64,000 nt of DNA, taken from contig CM065384.1 of assembly GCA_033060915.1 (NCBI GenBank), positions 10,939,001-11,003,000 of the forward strand. The letters are read 5' to 3'. Positions 10,373 to 22,640 of this stretch are shown piece after piece; the stretch's first letter is position 1; the number at the start of each line of letters is the position of its first letter. The notes under the pieces were generated by a model. The model was not told where the DNA came from, made no database searches, and was given only the letters and a program-made list of their open reading frames with translations. A program made the translations under genes and the position numbers. The DNA is from Euryodendron excelsum. Lineage: Eukaryota > Streptophyta > Magnoliopsida > Ericales > Pentaphylacaceae.

Positions 10373-12884
10373 ATATCTATTCACCCTTGGTTCACTCATT
10401 CGAAATCTTTAATTAATAAATGTCCAAAACTATCCACTTTAGAAAAGAATTTTGACATAATGCATGATATGCAAGTGCAAGAATTTGATTTAATTTTGAA
10501 AATAGATTCGAAAAAAACTTGATTTAATTTTAGAGATAGATTTGAAAAGACTTGATATGAAATTTTAAAAGAATATTTAAAAATTGAAATTGGAGATTTG
10601 AAAATAGATTATGGAATTGGAAGTTTGAAAAAGGTTGTGAAAATAAAAACTTGAAAAAGCTTATGACTGCACCAATAAGGGTTCCCTACGTATCCCATTT
10701 TGGGAATTAAGTCAATCATAGTTTGGACAAGAGTTCGATTGAAAATAAACACTTTGAGATTGTTGAAAAGTTTAACTTGAAAAGATTTGATTTGAAAATG
10801 GTTTGATTTGAACTTGGAATTGATTTTAATTTGAAATAGAACTTGACGATTTGAAATTGATTTTGAATTGAAAAGATTGAACTTGGAAGAAAAACTTTTA
10901 CTTGATTTGGAAAGATTGAGATTTGAAAACATTTTGACACGAATTGAAGTTTGAAAATCATATTGGTTTTAGAAAAGAGTTAAAACTTCCTAACTTTAGG
11001 GTTAGGGTTGAACTAAGGTTTAGACATCCTAGGACTTAGGTAACCTAGGGTTGAAGTACATAATTGAATTAGAAGAGGTTTGATTGAGACTTGAAAAGTT
11101 CAATTTTAGAAAGTTGGATTTAGGAAATGTTTGAACTAGGAAATGTTCAAATTAGGAAAGTGGGATTTAATGATGATTTGAAAAGAGATTTAATTTCATT
11201 TAGAAAATACTTGATTGTTTGATTTGAAGGAGTTTAGAAAACTTAAGGTTTAAGAAAGATTGGATTTGAAAATCTTTGAATTAGGAAAGTTTCAAAATCG
11301 AAAAGCTTCATTTTAGGAAAGTACCAAATTAAGAAAGTTTCATTTTAGAAAAGTCTTGAATTTAGAAAGATTTTAACTTTGGAAATATTTAGAATTTGGA
11401 AAGTTTTGAAATTTAGAAATATTGGAATTAGGAAATGTTTGAATTAAGGAATATTTGATTTCTATTTCCTAAAGCTGAAGATTTGATTTTATTTTCAAAA
11501 ATAGATGATTTGGTTTGGTTTCTAAAATTGTAGGATTTGATCTAGTTTCCTAATTTGAAAGATTAGATTTGACGTAGAATTGGAAAAGTTGAATTTTGGA
11601 AATCTAGGATTTGGTAAGCTAATGATTTTGGTGTAGAAAAAGAGATTTAGGAAACCTATGACTTTGAGTAGAAAATAAATGTTTTGGAAACCTATGATTT
11701 AAGGCAAAAGAGGAAGTCATGCTTTTAGGGAAGAGAATTAGGGTTTCCTAACCATGAAATCTAAGGCTTGACTTGGACTCAAAGAAAAAGAGATTTTGGA
11801 AAATAGACATTTTGAAGAGAGTTTCTAGGAAGAAAACTTAGAGAGTTTTTAGAAAGTGAATTTTTGAAGAGAGTTTTTGGCAAGAAGCTTTGAAAAGCAA
11901 TTTTGGAAAGGGGCTTAAATATGAACTTTTGAATATCTCACTTTCCTAAAATGATTCTAACCATAAAGAGATTAGAACCATTCTAAGTTGGTGGTTTTAA
12001 AAACAATATGGATTTGAAATATAGACCAATATGATCTATTTGAATATCACACTTTCCCTAAAACAACCCTAACCATGGAATTGCTAGAATCATCCTAAGA
12101 TGGTGGTTTTGATGAAAAGCAATTTAGGGTTTACGCCCAATATGGACCTTGATGGTCTGAATGAATGTAACACCTTCTTAAAACAACCCTTACCATGGAA
12201 TGGATAAAATTACTTTAAGAATGTGATTTTGAAAACAAGTTTTGAGAAAGAGATTTTGAATGTAAGTTTGAAAAAGTATATTGATGCAAGTTTTGAAAAC
12301 CACTTTGAAAACAAGTTTTGATGGGATGTATGAATATGATATGCACAACGCAAGTAGAGTCGTGAACATACAAGGTTGGCCTCACCACATAATTAAGGGG
12401 GCCGAATCCACTTGGTCTAAGGTTAAATTAGGAGAAAGCCCTCGACACAGTAACTTTTAACAATCTTTCCTAGATATGAATCAAGAATTTCCTTGCTCCA
12501 AGCATGCAAGAAAGGGACGGAAGAAGATAGGGGATTAAAATAGAAGAAAACCCAAGTGGTTAGGAGGAAGAAGAGAGAAGAGGGAAGTACGTAAACATAC
12601 AAGATAACCTACCTTATTTTCTTCTTGTTTTGTTTGCTTTATTTGCTTTACTTTACTTGATCCTTGAGAGCTTTTAAGTTGCAGTACTTTGTGTCTTCAA
12701 CGGAGGCTTTGGAGGCCTGTGTATGGGGGTACGGAGTGTGTATAAGTGTTAGGGTTAAGTGTATAGAGGCTAGGGTTTGGAGAGATTAAAGAGAGCTAGG
12801 GTTTTAAGAGACTTCGAGCTCTATAATTCAAAAAGCAAAGTTTATGGACTGAGTTTGCGGACCCTTTTCACTCAGGGGGATGCT

Positions 12885-12895
12885 CTATATTTAAA
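12885..12895 (-). promoter_or_regulatory. TATA box of element B 3' LTR
   Basis: TTTAAATATAG on the minus strand, upstream of a conserved GAAAAGGGTC..GCAAACT segment that should contain the transcription start. Confidence 0.6.
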
Positions 12896-12953
12896 GACAA
12901 AAGATTACCTTGGTGCCTAGCGCGAGGGCAATTTTTTTACTAGTGCCACTACG

Positions 12954-12988
12954 AGTGGCGCCAAGCCAAATTTGGGCTTGGCACCACT
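12954..12988. promoter_or_regulatory. Hairpin upstream of LTR TATA (element B)
   Basis: Arms AGTGGCGCCAAGCC and GGCTTGGCACCACT pair except for one G/A change, with a 7-base loop. The palindrome lies about 60 bp upstream of the TATA box. Confidence 0.65.
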
Positions 12989-14095
12989 AGAAATTTAGGA
13001 AATGTTTTAGGTCAGCAAGAAATGTATCTTTTTACTCTTGATACGCAAAGCAAAAGATTTGGGTGCCTGTTTTAATGACTATCATGCAATTTTTGGCTTT
13101 GCTTCACTAGGAATGACTTCAGAAGGTTCGAAAATGCTTCAGAAGGTCGGGAATAGTCTAGAAGGATGAAAATGTGTAGAACCTTGAAATAATGTCCCGG
13201 AGGTGATGGACTTGAAAAACAAGGTCATGATTGTTATAGTGGTTAGTGGACCCTTTAAGGGCAAAACGGTCAACTTAGACCGAAAAACCACCAGAATGGA
13301 CTTAAAATGTCCCAAGAGAGAACTTGAAGGTTGGAAACACTATTTAGAATATTCCAAGAGATTGCTAGTTTGATACCCAAAGCCGATGTGGTTGGAAAAG
13401 CTGACTGGCCCACTATGGGCAAAATGGTCATTTTGCATCGACTTTGCCGGAATAGACTTGGGATGATTTGAAAAGGTATTGGGAGGTTGGGAATACTATT
13501 AGAAGCATTCTTAGGAGGTTACCGATTTGATACCTAGAGCCGGTGTGGTTCTTGGAGGCACTCGGATCCTTGGAGGCAAAATGGTCATTTTGACCGGATG
13601 GTCTCGGAATTAGTTCGAAACTAACTGGAAGGCACTTGAACATGCCGGATCACCTTTGAGATGATCTTGAAAGGGTGGAGTTATCACTTTGAGGACTTAG
13701 ATAATTTTTTGAGAAGCGTGCCAGAAAAGGCCCATGGGCCAATTTGGCCATTTTCACTATAGTGGGCTAGCAGGCATTGGTGTTGACCCATATTTTGAGT
13801 GTTTCCGTCAGTCTGACGATCTGTGATGAGTTGGTGTCCAAGGGTATCTTGTCCTTTGGTAAACCTGTCACGGCCAAAAGGTGAGTTCGGTCTCGTGGCA
13901 AAGGGGTTTTGTTATCAATTCCTGATGTCAACCTATTTGCGAGTGTTTCCGCCATTCAGACAATTACGATGTCTACGAGTGTTTCTGCAACTCTGATAGT
14001 GAGCGTTCATTTCAAAGACCGCCTGATCTCGGGAAGTTGCTAGGTGGACTTATCATCTAAGAAATTACCTTTCTTGAAAGACGTGCTGAATAACG

Positions 14096-14100
14096 GATAT
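14096..14100. other. Left target-site duplication of E (gatat)
   Basis: The uninterrupted paralogue in the B 5' LTR has gacat here; the left copy differs by one C-to-T change. The right copy is aacat at 22146-22150, differing by one G-to-A change. Confidence 0.65.
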
Positions 14101-17100
14101 TGTCAAGCCCCATAACCTGGCCTATACGAATTTAGGGTACATGACCGGCGAGTAGCAAGGCTACTCATGACCACATTACATAAATGGGTTGATCACCTGT
14201 GCATAATCATTTAAAATGACACATAATTGAGGAAAATTGAACTTTATAATTGTAAAGTAAAACGTGCATGATATATAGCAGAGCGGTGCCTAATCTCCAA
14301 AACATAAACATTCCATAAGATGGGCCTATCAAAGACCACCACAGTTATAACATTATGATATTACAAACCATTAGGGTCTAACCCCTATATCAGTACATAA
14401 CATAAGACCTATGAGCCGCAGTCCAAATATCCACATAATGGGCCGCCCTCAAGGCCTCCCAATTTGGTTACCTGAAAACATTTTTAGAAAACGTAAGCTA
14501 ATGCTTAGTGAATAACAATAATACATGAGCATAAAATACCATAGGCTACATTTATATTTAATGTACATGACAATAGAGGTACATTTACGCATGTGTGGCA
14601 TGAACTTAGAAACGTATGAGCATAAACTTAAAGACACATGAAGCATAGGCTTTGTATTAAAACATTTCATCATTTCTAAAACATAATGTTAAAGAAGAGA
14701 GATAGGCGTGTTGTAGCATGAACTATTAGAGCGTGACATAACTTGTCATGAGCATAATGTATCATATCTGGTAAGCATACAACTTAGCTCGCCACATAAT
14801 ATCAGGCACATCAAATGTTATCATTCTTATTAACTTATAAAGCGTAGCTTTGGAAACGTAAATAACATAAGTATCATATTGAAATACTATAACATTTCGA
14901 ACATAGCATCATATGAGTGAGATATAACGCATAACATGATTTTGTAAGGCATAACGTAGCTATCATAAGCATGCCATGGCATAATATTGCAAGGGCACAT
15001 CATAATATCTTGAAACAAAGTGATACATCGTGACATTAATACTTGTGGGAACATGCTTGACTGGTTGTGAAGCATTCAAACAAGTCATATTTCTCATTCT
15101 AGAATATAAGTGTGTCGTGTCTTTACATTAGGCCAACATATCCCTCACTTCACCCCACTTAAGAGGTCTTTCTGGTATAGGACATCATAGTAACCATAAG
15201 GGTCACGCGTACGGCTCTTTAGGCCAACATAGTAACCATGAAGGTCACACATGGGCTCTTTAGGCTAACATAAGAGCTAGGCTCAGTTATAGTAACCCTA
15301 AAGGTCACACATAGGCTTTTTAAGTCTATCACAAGAGTTATGCTCAGTTATGGTAGCCATAAAGGTCACATCAAGACTTTTAAGCCAAGGGACGTCTCCT
15401 AACATGGCGATAGATTATTTCGTGTCCCCAACCATAGGACCATCGTTGCTAGTTTAGGGTCTTGCCATGAAAGACCTTACATGTCGATCGTTTATTTCAC
15501 GTTCCCTCATCCTAGGACTATCGGGTTAGATTAAAGTCTTGCCACGAAAAGACCTTGAGTTAGAGTCGTACATTAGGAATCTTACATCTTCTTTATGTGA
15601 ATGTTCTAGTCCCTAGGTTGTAGTTTATATCATAGGTAAGGTTCGTATATAATTCAAAGCATGACATTCATACCTAAACGTAATCGTTGATATATTAAAA
15701 CAAATGGAAAGAAATGCATGAAGCATAATTGAACTTGAAAGGATTTAGAGAGTAGTAGGTCTTACTCATGGCATATCGTTACTCACCTCTATCCAACTGA
15801 ATGGGTGTTAAGCAAGGTGCTCCTACACGTAATTCACATAGGAACATGGAACATCAATACACGATGCTAAGGCAAGGCAATAACGCATAAACTGAGACTA
15901 AGCATATAAATCCCTCCACCCTGACTCACCAACACCTCACTCTCACTATGGAAGAGCGAGACTAACTCTAGGACAAGGCCCCAATGGAAAAAAAGAAGAT
16001 AAGGATGAGGGTGAAGTATGAAACCTGGAACATCGATTCTTTCATCACGTTCCAACCACTCGAACAAAGGATTCTCACACCAGGCCATTTTAAAATCGGC
16101 TTAAAGGCCTTTAATTTGGTAGGTCATGGGCCAAAAACACATTTCGGGTGAAGAAGTTATGCCTCACAGAAGGTGGACTAAAATTCTAGAAAATAATGTT
16201 GTTGGCATAGATTTTGGGTCAATTTTAAACTTTTATAACTCTCAATCAATAATGATATACAGAACCAAATTTATATGGGTACAAATGTCTATGAGTTTAC
16301 TTTCTAACAGTTCAAACAGTGCATCAATCCAAATTTTCTAGAGAACGTTATGCCTGTTTTACTAAACAGTGCAGAAGTTGGCAGACCGTTCGAGCACTCA
16401 ACCGGGCCATTCGAACGCTAGGCCAAAATGACTAAGGCGTTTGAATGCCCAACTTGGCCGTTTGAACGCCAAGAAAAAATGGAACATAACCCTCTCGGGC
16501 TGTTCGAAAGCCCGAAAGGGCCACTCGAACGCTAGGCAAAGTGGAAAACTCTACTCTCGAGCCGTTCAAACAGTAATGTCGGGTGTTTGAATGCTCCCAC
16601 CTGCGTAGCAGCAATTTTTGACTTAAAACTCCTCCAAACACAATCAAACTTTCCCAATACTCTTAGAGCTCAAAAACTAGCCCACAAGGATTACAATAAC
16701 TCAAAATGGGGGAGAAAGAACAATCAAAACAAAGGGATCTAAAGAAAGAATTCAAAACATTAACATTTCACATATTTGGGGGTTTCAACCCCCAACTCTC
16801 CAATCCTACAATATTGAGCTATAAGCTCTCAAATTCAAAGTAATTGGGACTCAAGGAGTGCCCCAAGACAAACCCAAACACCCCAACTCATATATATGCA
16901 TATATACAATATCCCAACACATTTACACAAGTATACATACAAGGTTTTAGTTCATAGCTTTCTCTCTCTAGCTTTTCTAACTCCACAATGGGCTTCCAAG
17001 CTTGGTTAAGGTCTTCTTGCTTCCTCCTTTTCTTCTTGATCTTCTCCCCTCAATCTCCTTCCTCTATCTCTTCTCTTCCTTATCTCTCTTCGTTATCTCT

Positions 17101-17319
17101 CTCTCTCTACAAATGGGGGTGTGTGTGTAGTGTATATACATAGGTATATAAGATGATACACATGGGAAATAATCCCATGTCTCTCACCCCAAGAATTTAA
17201 GTTACAATTTAACTCCTAATTGGTCACTTTGGCTCCAAAAGGAATAATATATAACATTAAACAACACAAATGCCTTAATTTACATAAATGAAGAAAATTA
17301 ATGGGTTCAGGGTATTACA
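14101..17319 (-). repeat. Element E 3' LTR (3219 bp)
   Basis: It matches 18886-22145 along its length at roughly 90% by eye. It contains a block of imperfect 45-60-bp tandem repeats (about 15165-15400, word gtaaccataaaggtcac), a block of cgttcgaacg-type motifs (16384-16600) and a CT-rich microsatellite near 17095-17108. No gene is present; the short frames are chance. Confidence 0.9.
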
Positions 17320-17333
17320 TCCTTCCCCCCTTA
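17320..17333 (-). other. Polypurine tract of element E
   Basis: The minus strand reads TAAGGGGGGAAGGA directly before the LTR start TGTAATACC, which fixes the element's orientation. Confidence 0.85.
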
Positions 17334-17541
17334 AATAAGTTTGATCCCCAAACTTAACACAAGCTATGATTCAAACAAAAAGGGATAACACTTCTCGAAT
17401 CCTAATCTCTCAAGCCATTAAGAGCCTTGGTAGCTTATCAAGTGAGACATTGGGAACTCCTGGATGACATGGACATCTCCCATGGAGGGTGGAAATTGTG
17501 TGTCAACATTGTTACACAAGAAGGTACGATTCACATTTAGT

Positions 17542-17993
17542 CTAAACGATGTGTCTATATGAACGAAATGGAATATGGGAGGAGGCACGAGCCCACTCCT
17601 TCAATAAAAAGTCTCGAGTGGGTGGAGGAACGAACCCAACTCGCTTAAGTTCACATTCAATACTGGCATGATGAGGGGATGACCAACCCATTCCTAAGAT
17701 GACATCGAAATAGTTTAGTTCTAGGTATAGGATTTGCAAGCATGAATAAATTACTAATAAGATTCCCTCAATGGTTGTAAATCCTATCGCATACCATGGA
17801 ACCTCCGAGTGATAAAAGGTGAAGAAAATATAATTTGAGGGTTTCGAAGAGGTACACAATTATTTAACAATAATATGAGACAAACGTAAGTGTGGAGCCA
17901 TAATTTATAAGACCCCATCATATTAAAATGAATTTTTCGAGTAGCAAGGACGCACACAAACGTACTTAAGGGGGGTACTGAAGACATATGCAA
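17542..17993 (-). pseudogene. Chromovirus protease fragment (element E)
   Basis: The frame contains NYFDVILGMGWSSPHHASIEC, matching the well-known FDVILGMDWL...HHASIDC block just after the protease active site in Tekay/Del pol. The active-site segment itself seems to be VHIFIASGVG near 18030, at the end of the preceding gag frame. There the family's DSGAT has become ASGVG, so the catalytic aspartate is lost. The frame ends at 17542 and the rest of pol is absent. Confidence 0.7.
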
Positions 17994-18019
17994 GCGTTAA
18001 GCAAAGAGATATGAGGCAA

Positions 18020-18700
18020 TTAACCCACTCCTGAAGCAATAAAGATGTGTACAGGTCGACGACAACTAGAAAGTATACCTGGCACTAAAAAGATGACAAC
18101 TGGGATGTTCCCCAAGGTAAGTTGATTTTCCTTTCTATTAGCTGTAGACGGCTGAACCAAGGCTGATGCTGATACTGATGCCCTAAGGTTTTGTGTTCTA
18201 TTCTTCTTTGGACAGTCCCTCACTTTTTGTCCAACTCGGGTGCACCCATAACAAGCTCTGCTTCCCAATAGACATATGCCCCAATGTTTCTTTTGACAAG
18301 TTGGACATGTTGGTATTTTATTAACTGTACAATTCCCTTGGTCCCTGGTGTTTCCCCGTGAGGTAGACGAGTTCCCACTTGAGGATCCTGAATTATATCG
18401 CTTTGAGCTTTGTCCTTTACATTGGTCACTCCCAGTCCTCTTCTTGTGCTCCTCTCGGTATTGCATCAACTAATTAATTGCTCCTTCAAAAGTCCCCAGA
18501 AATGTTAGGGGCCTCAGTTGCTAGATTTGTTCGATGGGGGTTCAAGCCACCTCTTCCACTCTTGGCACACATGCTACTGACGACTCAGGTGTGTTGGTTG
18601 TGTCACTAAGAGTAGCTTGGACCACTTAAACGAGTCTGTCCAAGATCCTCTCAATATGACCCTCTCGCTCCTCTATGACCCCTACCTTTTGGTGGCATAC
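18020..18700 (-). pseudogene. Chromovirus gag remnant with zinc knuckles (element E)
   Basis: The open frame 18469-18020 has an S/G/N-rich stretch, then CPTCQKKHWGIC and CYGCTRVGQKVRDC. The second is a CCHC knuckle with its histidine replaced by glutamine. This pair of cysteine motifs is typical of chromovirus gag C-termini. Upstream, 18480-18700 holds a broken frame with QLRPLTFLGTFEGA, like the start of the capsid domain, joined almost directly to the knuckle region. Most of the capsid is therefore deleted. The C-terminus leads into the protease. Confidence 0.75.
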
Positions 18701-18864
18701 TATTCATATAAATGCATCAACGGTCAAGCATGAAACATAGTATGACAACATGAAATACACCTTGATATGTCATTATACACATAGATTACATATACGTACA
18801 CATACCACATAATCAAGTCAAACCTAGAATTCTATCTAGACACGACTCAATCTTACAGTGTCAA

Positions 18865-18882
18865 CCTATAGCTCTAATGTCA
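18865..18882 (-). other. Decayed primer-binding site, tRNA-iMet type
   Basis: The minus strand reads TGACATTAGAGCTATAGG a few bases after the 5' LTR end. It aligns with TGGTATCAGAGC..., the initiator-methionine PBS of chromoviruses, with several changes. Confidence 0.7.
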
Positions 18883-18885
18883 CGT

Positions 18886-21800
18886 TGTCACGCTCCATAA
18901 CTCGGCCTATACGGATTAAGGGTACATGACCGGCTAGTAGCAAGGCTACCCAAGGCCACATTACATAAACTGGTTAATTACCTATGCATAATCATTTAAA
19001 ATGACGCATAATTGCAGAAAATAGAACTTTATAAACGTAAATTAAAACGTGTGTGCTACATAGCAGAGCGGTGCCTAATCTCCAAAACATAAACATTCCA
19101 TAAGATGGGCCTATCAAAGGTCACCACAATTATAACATTATAATATTACAGACAATTAGGGTCCAACCCCTATATCAGTGCATAATATAAGACCTGTGAG
19201 CCGCAGTCTAAATATCCACGTAATGAGCCTCCCTCCAAGTCTCCCAATTTGGTCACCTGAAAATATTTTTCAAAAACGTAAGCTAATGCTTAGTGAATAA
19301 CAATAATGCATAAGCATGAAATACCATAAGCTACATTTATATTTAATGTACATGACAATAGAGGTACATTTATGCTTGTGTGGCATGAGCTTAGAAACAT
19401 CTAAGTATAAACTTAAAGACACATGAAACATAGGCTTTGTATTAAAACATTTTATCATTTCAAAAACATAATGTTGAAGAAGAGAGGCAGGCGTGTTGTA
19501 GCATGAACTATTAGAGCATGACATAACTTGTCATGAGCATAATGCATCATATCTGGTAAGCGTACAACTTAGCTCGCCACATTATATCATGGACATCAAA
19601 TGTTATCATTCTTAGTAACTTATAAAGCGTAGCTTTGAAAACCTAAATAATATAAGTATCATATTGAAATACTATAACATTTCGAACACAACATCATAGG
19701 AGTGAGACATAACACATAACATGATTTCATAAGGCATAACGTAGTTGTTATAAGCATGCCGTGGCATAATATTGTAAGGGCATATCATAATATCTTGAAA
19801 CAAAGAGATACACCGTGACATTAATACTTGTGGGAACATGTGTGACTGGCTATGAAGCATTCAAATAAGTCATGTTTCTCATTCTAGAACATAAGTGTGT
19901 CATGTCTTTACATTAGGCCAACATATCCCTCACATCACCCCACTTAAGAGGTCTTTCTAGAATTAGACATCATAGTAACCACAACGGTCACACGTATAGC
20001 TCTTTAGACCAACATAGTAACTATAGGCTCTTTAGGTCAATGTAATAACCATGAAGGTCATGCACGAGCTCTTTAGGCCAACATAAGAGCTAGGCTCAGT
20101 TATAGTAACCGTAAAGGTCACATATGGGCTTTTTAAGTCTATCACAAGAGATATGCTCAGTTATGGTAACCATAAAGGTCACATCAAGACGTTTAAGCCA
20201 AGGGACGTCTCCCAACATGGTGATAGATTATTTCATGTCCCTTACCGTAGGACCATCGTTGCTAGTTTAGAGTCTTACCATGAAAGGCCTTACATGTCGA
20301 TCGTTTATTTCACGTTCCCTCATCCTAGGACTATCAGGCTAGATTAAAGTCTTGCCATGAAAAGACCTTGAGTTAGAGTCGTACGTTAGGAATCTTACAT
20401 CTTTTTTATGTGAACGTTCTCATCCGTAGGTTGTAGTTCATATCATAGGTAAGGTTCGTATATAATTCAAAGCATGACATTCATACCTGAATGTAATCAT
20501 TGATATATTGAAATAAACAAAAAGAAATGCATGAAACATAATTGAAGTTGAAAGGATTTGGAGAATAGTAGGTCTTACTCATGGCATATCGTTACTCACC
20601 TCTATCCAACTGAATGGGTGTTAAGCAAGGTGCTCCTACATGTAATTCACATAGGAATATGGAACATCAATACACGATGCTAAGGCAAGGCAATAACGCA
20701 TAAACCGAGACTAAGCATATAAATCCCTCGACCCTGACTCACTAACACCTCACTCTCACCATGAAAGAGTGAGACTAACTGTAGGGCAAGGCCCCAACGT
20801 AAAACGAGAAGATAAGGTTGAGGGTGAAGTATGAAACCCGGAACATCGATTCTTTCATCGCGTCCCAACCACCCCGAATAAACGATTCTAACACAAGGCT
20901 AGTTCCATTTTAAAATAGGATTGAAGGCCTTTAATTTGATTGGTTATGGGCCAAAAACACATTTCGGGTGAAGAAATTATCCTTCACGGAAAGTGGACTA
21001 AAATTCTAGAAAATAATATTGTTGGCATAGATTTTCAGTCAAATTTAAACTTCTATAACTCTCAATCTGTGAGGAGTTAGAGAACAAACTTTATATTGTA
21101 CAAAGGTCTATAAGTCTACTTTCTAACACTTCAAACGGTGCATCAATCTAAGTTTTCTACAGAAAGTTATGCCTGTTTTACTAAACAGTGCCGAAGCTAG
21201 TAAACCGTTCAAACACCCAACCGGGCCATTCGAATGCCAGGCCAAAATGACCAAGGCGTTCGAATGCCCAAATTGGTCATTCGAATGCCAGGAAAAAAGG
21301 GAAAAGACCCTCTCGGGCCATTCGAACATCCGGAAAGGCCATTCGAATGCTAGGTAAAGTGAAAAACTCTGCTCTCGAGCCATTCAAACGGCTATGTCGG
21401 GCGTTCGAACGCTCCTACCTGCACAGCAGCAATTTTTGACCCAAAACTCCTCCAAACACAATCAAACCTTCCCAATACTCTTAGGGCTCAAAGATTAGCC
21501 CACAAGGATGACAATAACTCAAAATGGGGGAGAAAGATCAATCAAAACAAAGGGATCTAAAGAAAGAATTCAAAACCCTAACATTTCACATATTTGGGAG
21601 TTTCAACCCCCAACTCTCCAATCCTACAATATTGAGCTACAAGCTCTCAAATTCAAAGTAATTGGGACTCAAGGAGTCCCCCATGACAAACCTAAATGCC
21701 CCAACTCATACATATGCATATATACAATATCCCAACACATTTACACAAGTATACATACAAGGTTTTAGTTCATACCTTTCTCTCTCTAGCTTTTCCAACT

Positions 21801-22145
21801 CCACAATGGGCTTCCAAGCTTGGTTGATCTCTTCTTGCTTCCTCCTTTTCTTCTTGATCTTCTCCCTTCAATCTCCTTCCTCTATCTCTTCTCTTCTTTC
21901 TCTTTCTCTTTCTCTCTCTCTCTCTCTCTCTCTACAAATGGGTGTGTGTGTGTGTCGTGTATATACATAGGTATATAAGATGACACACATGGGAAATAAT
22001 CCCATATGTCTCACCCCAAGAATTTAAGTTACAATTTAACTCCCAATTAGTCACTTTGACCCCAAAAGGAATAAATCTAACATTAAACAACACAAATGCC
22101 TTAATTTACATCTATGAAGAAAATTAATGGGTTCAGGGTACTACA
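18886..22145 (-). repeat. Element E 5' LTR (3260 bp)
   Basis: Starts TGTCACGCTCC and ends GGTACTACA on the plus strand. It carries the same internal blocks as the other LTR: tandem repeats at about 19960-20205, cgttcgaacg-type motifs at 21195-21420 and a longer (TC)n tract at 21898-21933. Confidence 0.9.
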
Positions 22146-22605
22146 AACATTCTTCATTGGCGGGCTAGCAGAGGCCTAAGGTAGACTGTTCTACCTTCTC
22201 GAAGACTTGGGTACCATCCCGGTTGACCGGCTTGGAGAGACTTACCGTTTTGTAGAGTTTTCTCGAAAAACGTGTTAGACTGGAGGGTCTTACCGCCTGA
22301 GAAATCAACTTTCTTAGAAGGAATGTTAGATTTGATTTGGATTGGAATTGGATTTGAAATTGTATTTGAGATTGAAAGAGGGACTTACAGTCTTTAGGAA
22401 GACGTGCCAACTGAAATTGGATCGAGCAATACCCCAAGGGTATTTTGGTCATTTTCCCTTTGTTGGGCCCAGGAGGCCCGCAAAGTAATTGATTGATTGG
22501 ATTGAGTCTGAAAAATTGATTTAGACTTGAATGTGTTCGTGTCGTTTTAAATGTGAGTCCGGTCGGACTGGAGATTATTGAGAGGACAAAAATAAGGTGC
22601 TTACA
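22146..22605 (-). repeat. Element B 3' LTR, proximal part (U3 start)
   Basis: Continues the LTR broken at 14100, as shown by the unbroken copy at 34160-34572. It begins on the minus strand with TGTAAGCACC at 22605. Confidence 0.88.
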
Positions 22606-22640
22606 GTTGGCCCACTTTTTCTGTCTTTACTTTTCGAAGG
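22606..22640 (-). other. Polypurine tract region of element B
   Basis: The minus strand reads AAAGACAGAAAAAGTGGGCC shortly before the 3' LTR, close to element D's AAAGACAGAAAAAGAGGGG at 56485-56503. This fixes B as a minus-strand element with its 3' LTR on the left. Confidence 0.75.

Larger units (their letters stand above)
10368..14100 (-). repeat. Element B 3' LTR, middle and distal part
   Basis: Colinear with 30405-34150 of the 5' LTR in the same orientation. It runs from a long U5 rich in TTTGAAAA/AGGAAA words (10440-12300), through the R region (12600-12850) and TATA box, to U3 with repeats around 13260-14020. Roughly the last 420 bp of the LTR lie beyond the Athila insertion. Small frames are low-complexity accidents. 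Confidence 0.88.
14101..22145 (-). mobile_element. Element E: Tekay/Del-like chromovirus, internally deleted
   Basis: Two 3.2-kb LTRs enclose only 1566 bp. On the minus strand the LTR starts TGTAATACCCTGAACCC or TGTAGTACCCTGAACCC and ends in ...TTGACA/GTGACA, with an iMet-type PBS, gag zinc knuckles and a protease fragment, and a PPT next to the 3' LTR. Long LTRs of this form and this PBS are typical of the Tekay/Del chromoviruses. RT, RNase H and integrase are missing. Flanks are gatat and aacat, which fit a decayed gacat duplication because the intact paralogue at 34161 reads ggacattcttc. Confidence 0.88.

Noticed and set aside
21123..21383. Minus-strand 86-codon frame with repeated FEWP/HSN words
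   Set aside because: Comes from the repeated cattcgaatg motifs in the LTR of element E; not kept in the other LTR.
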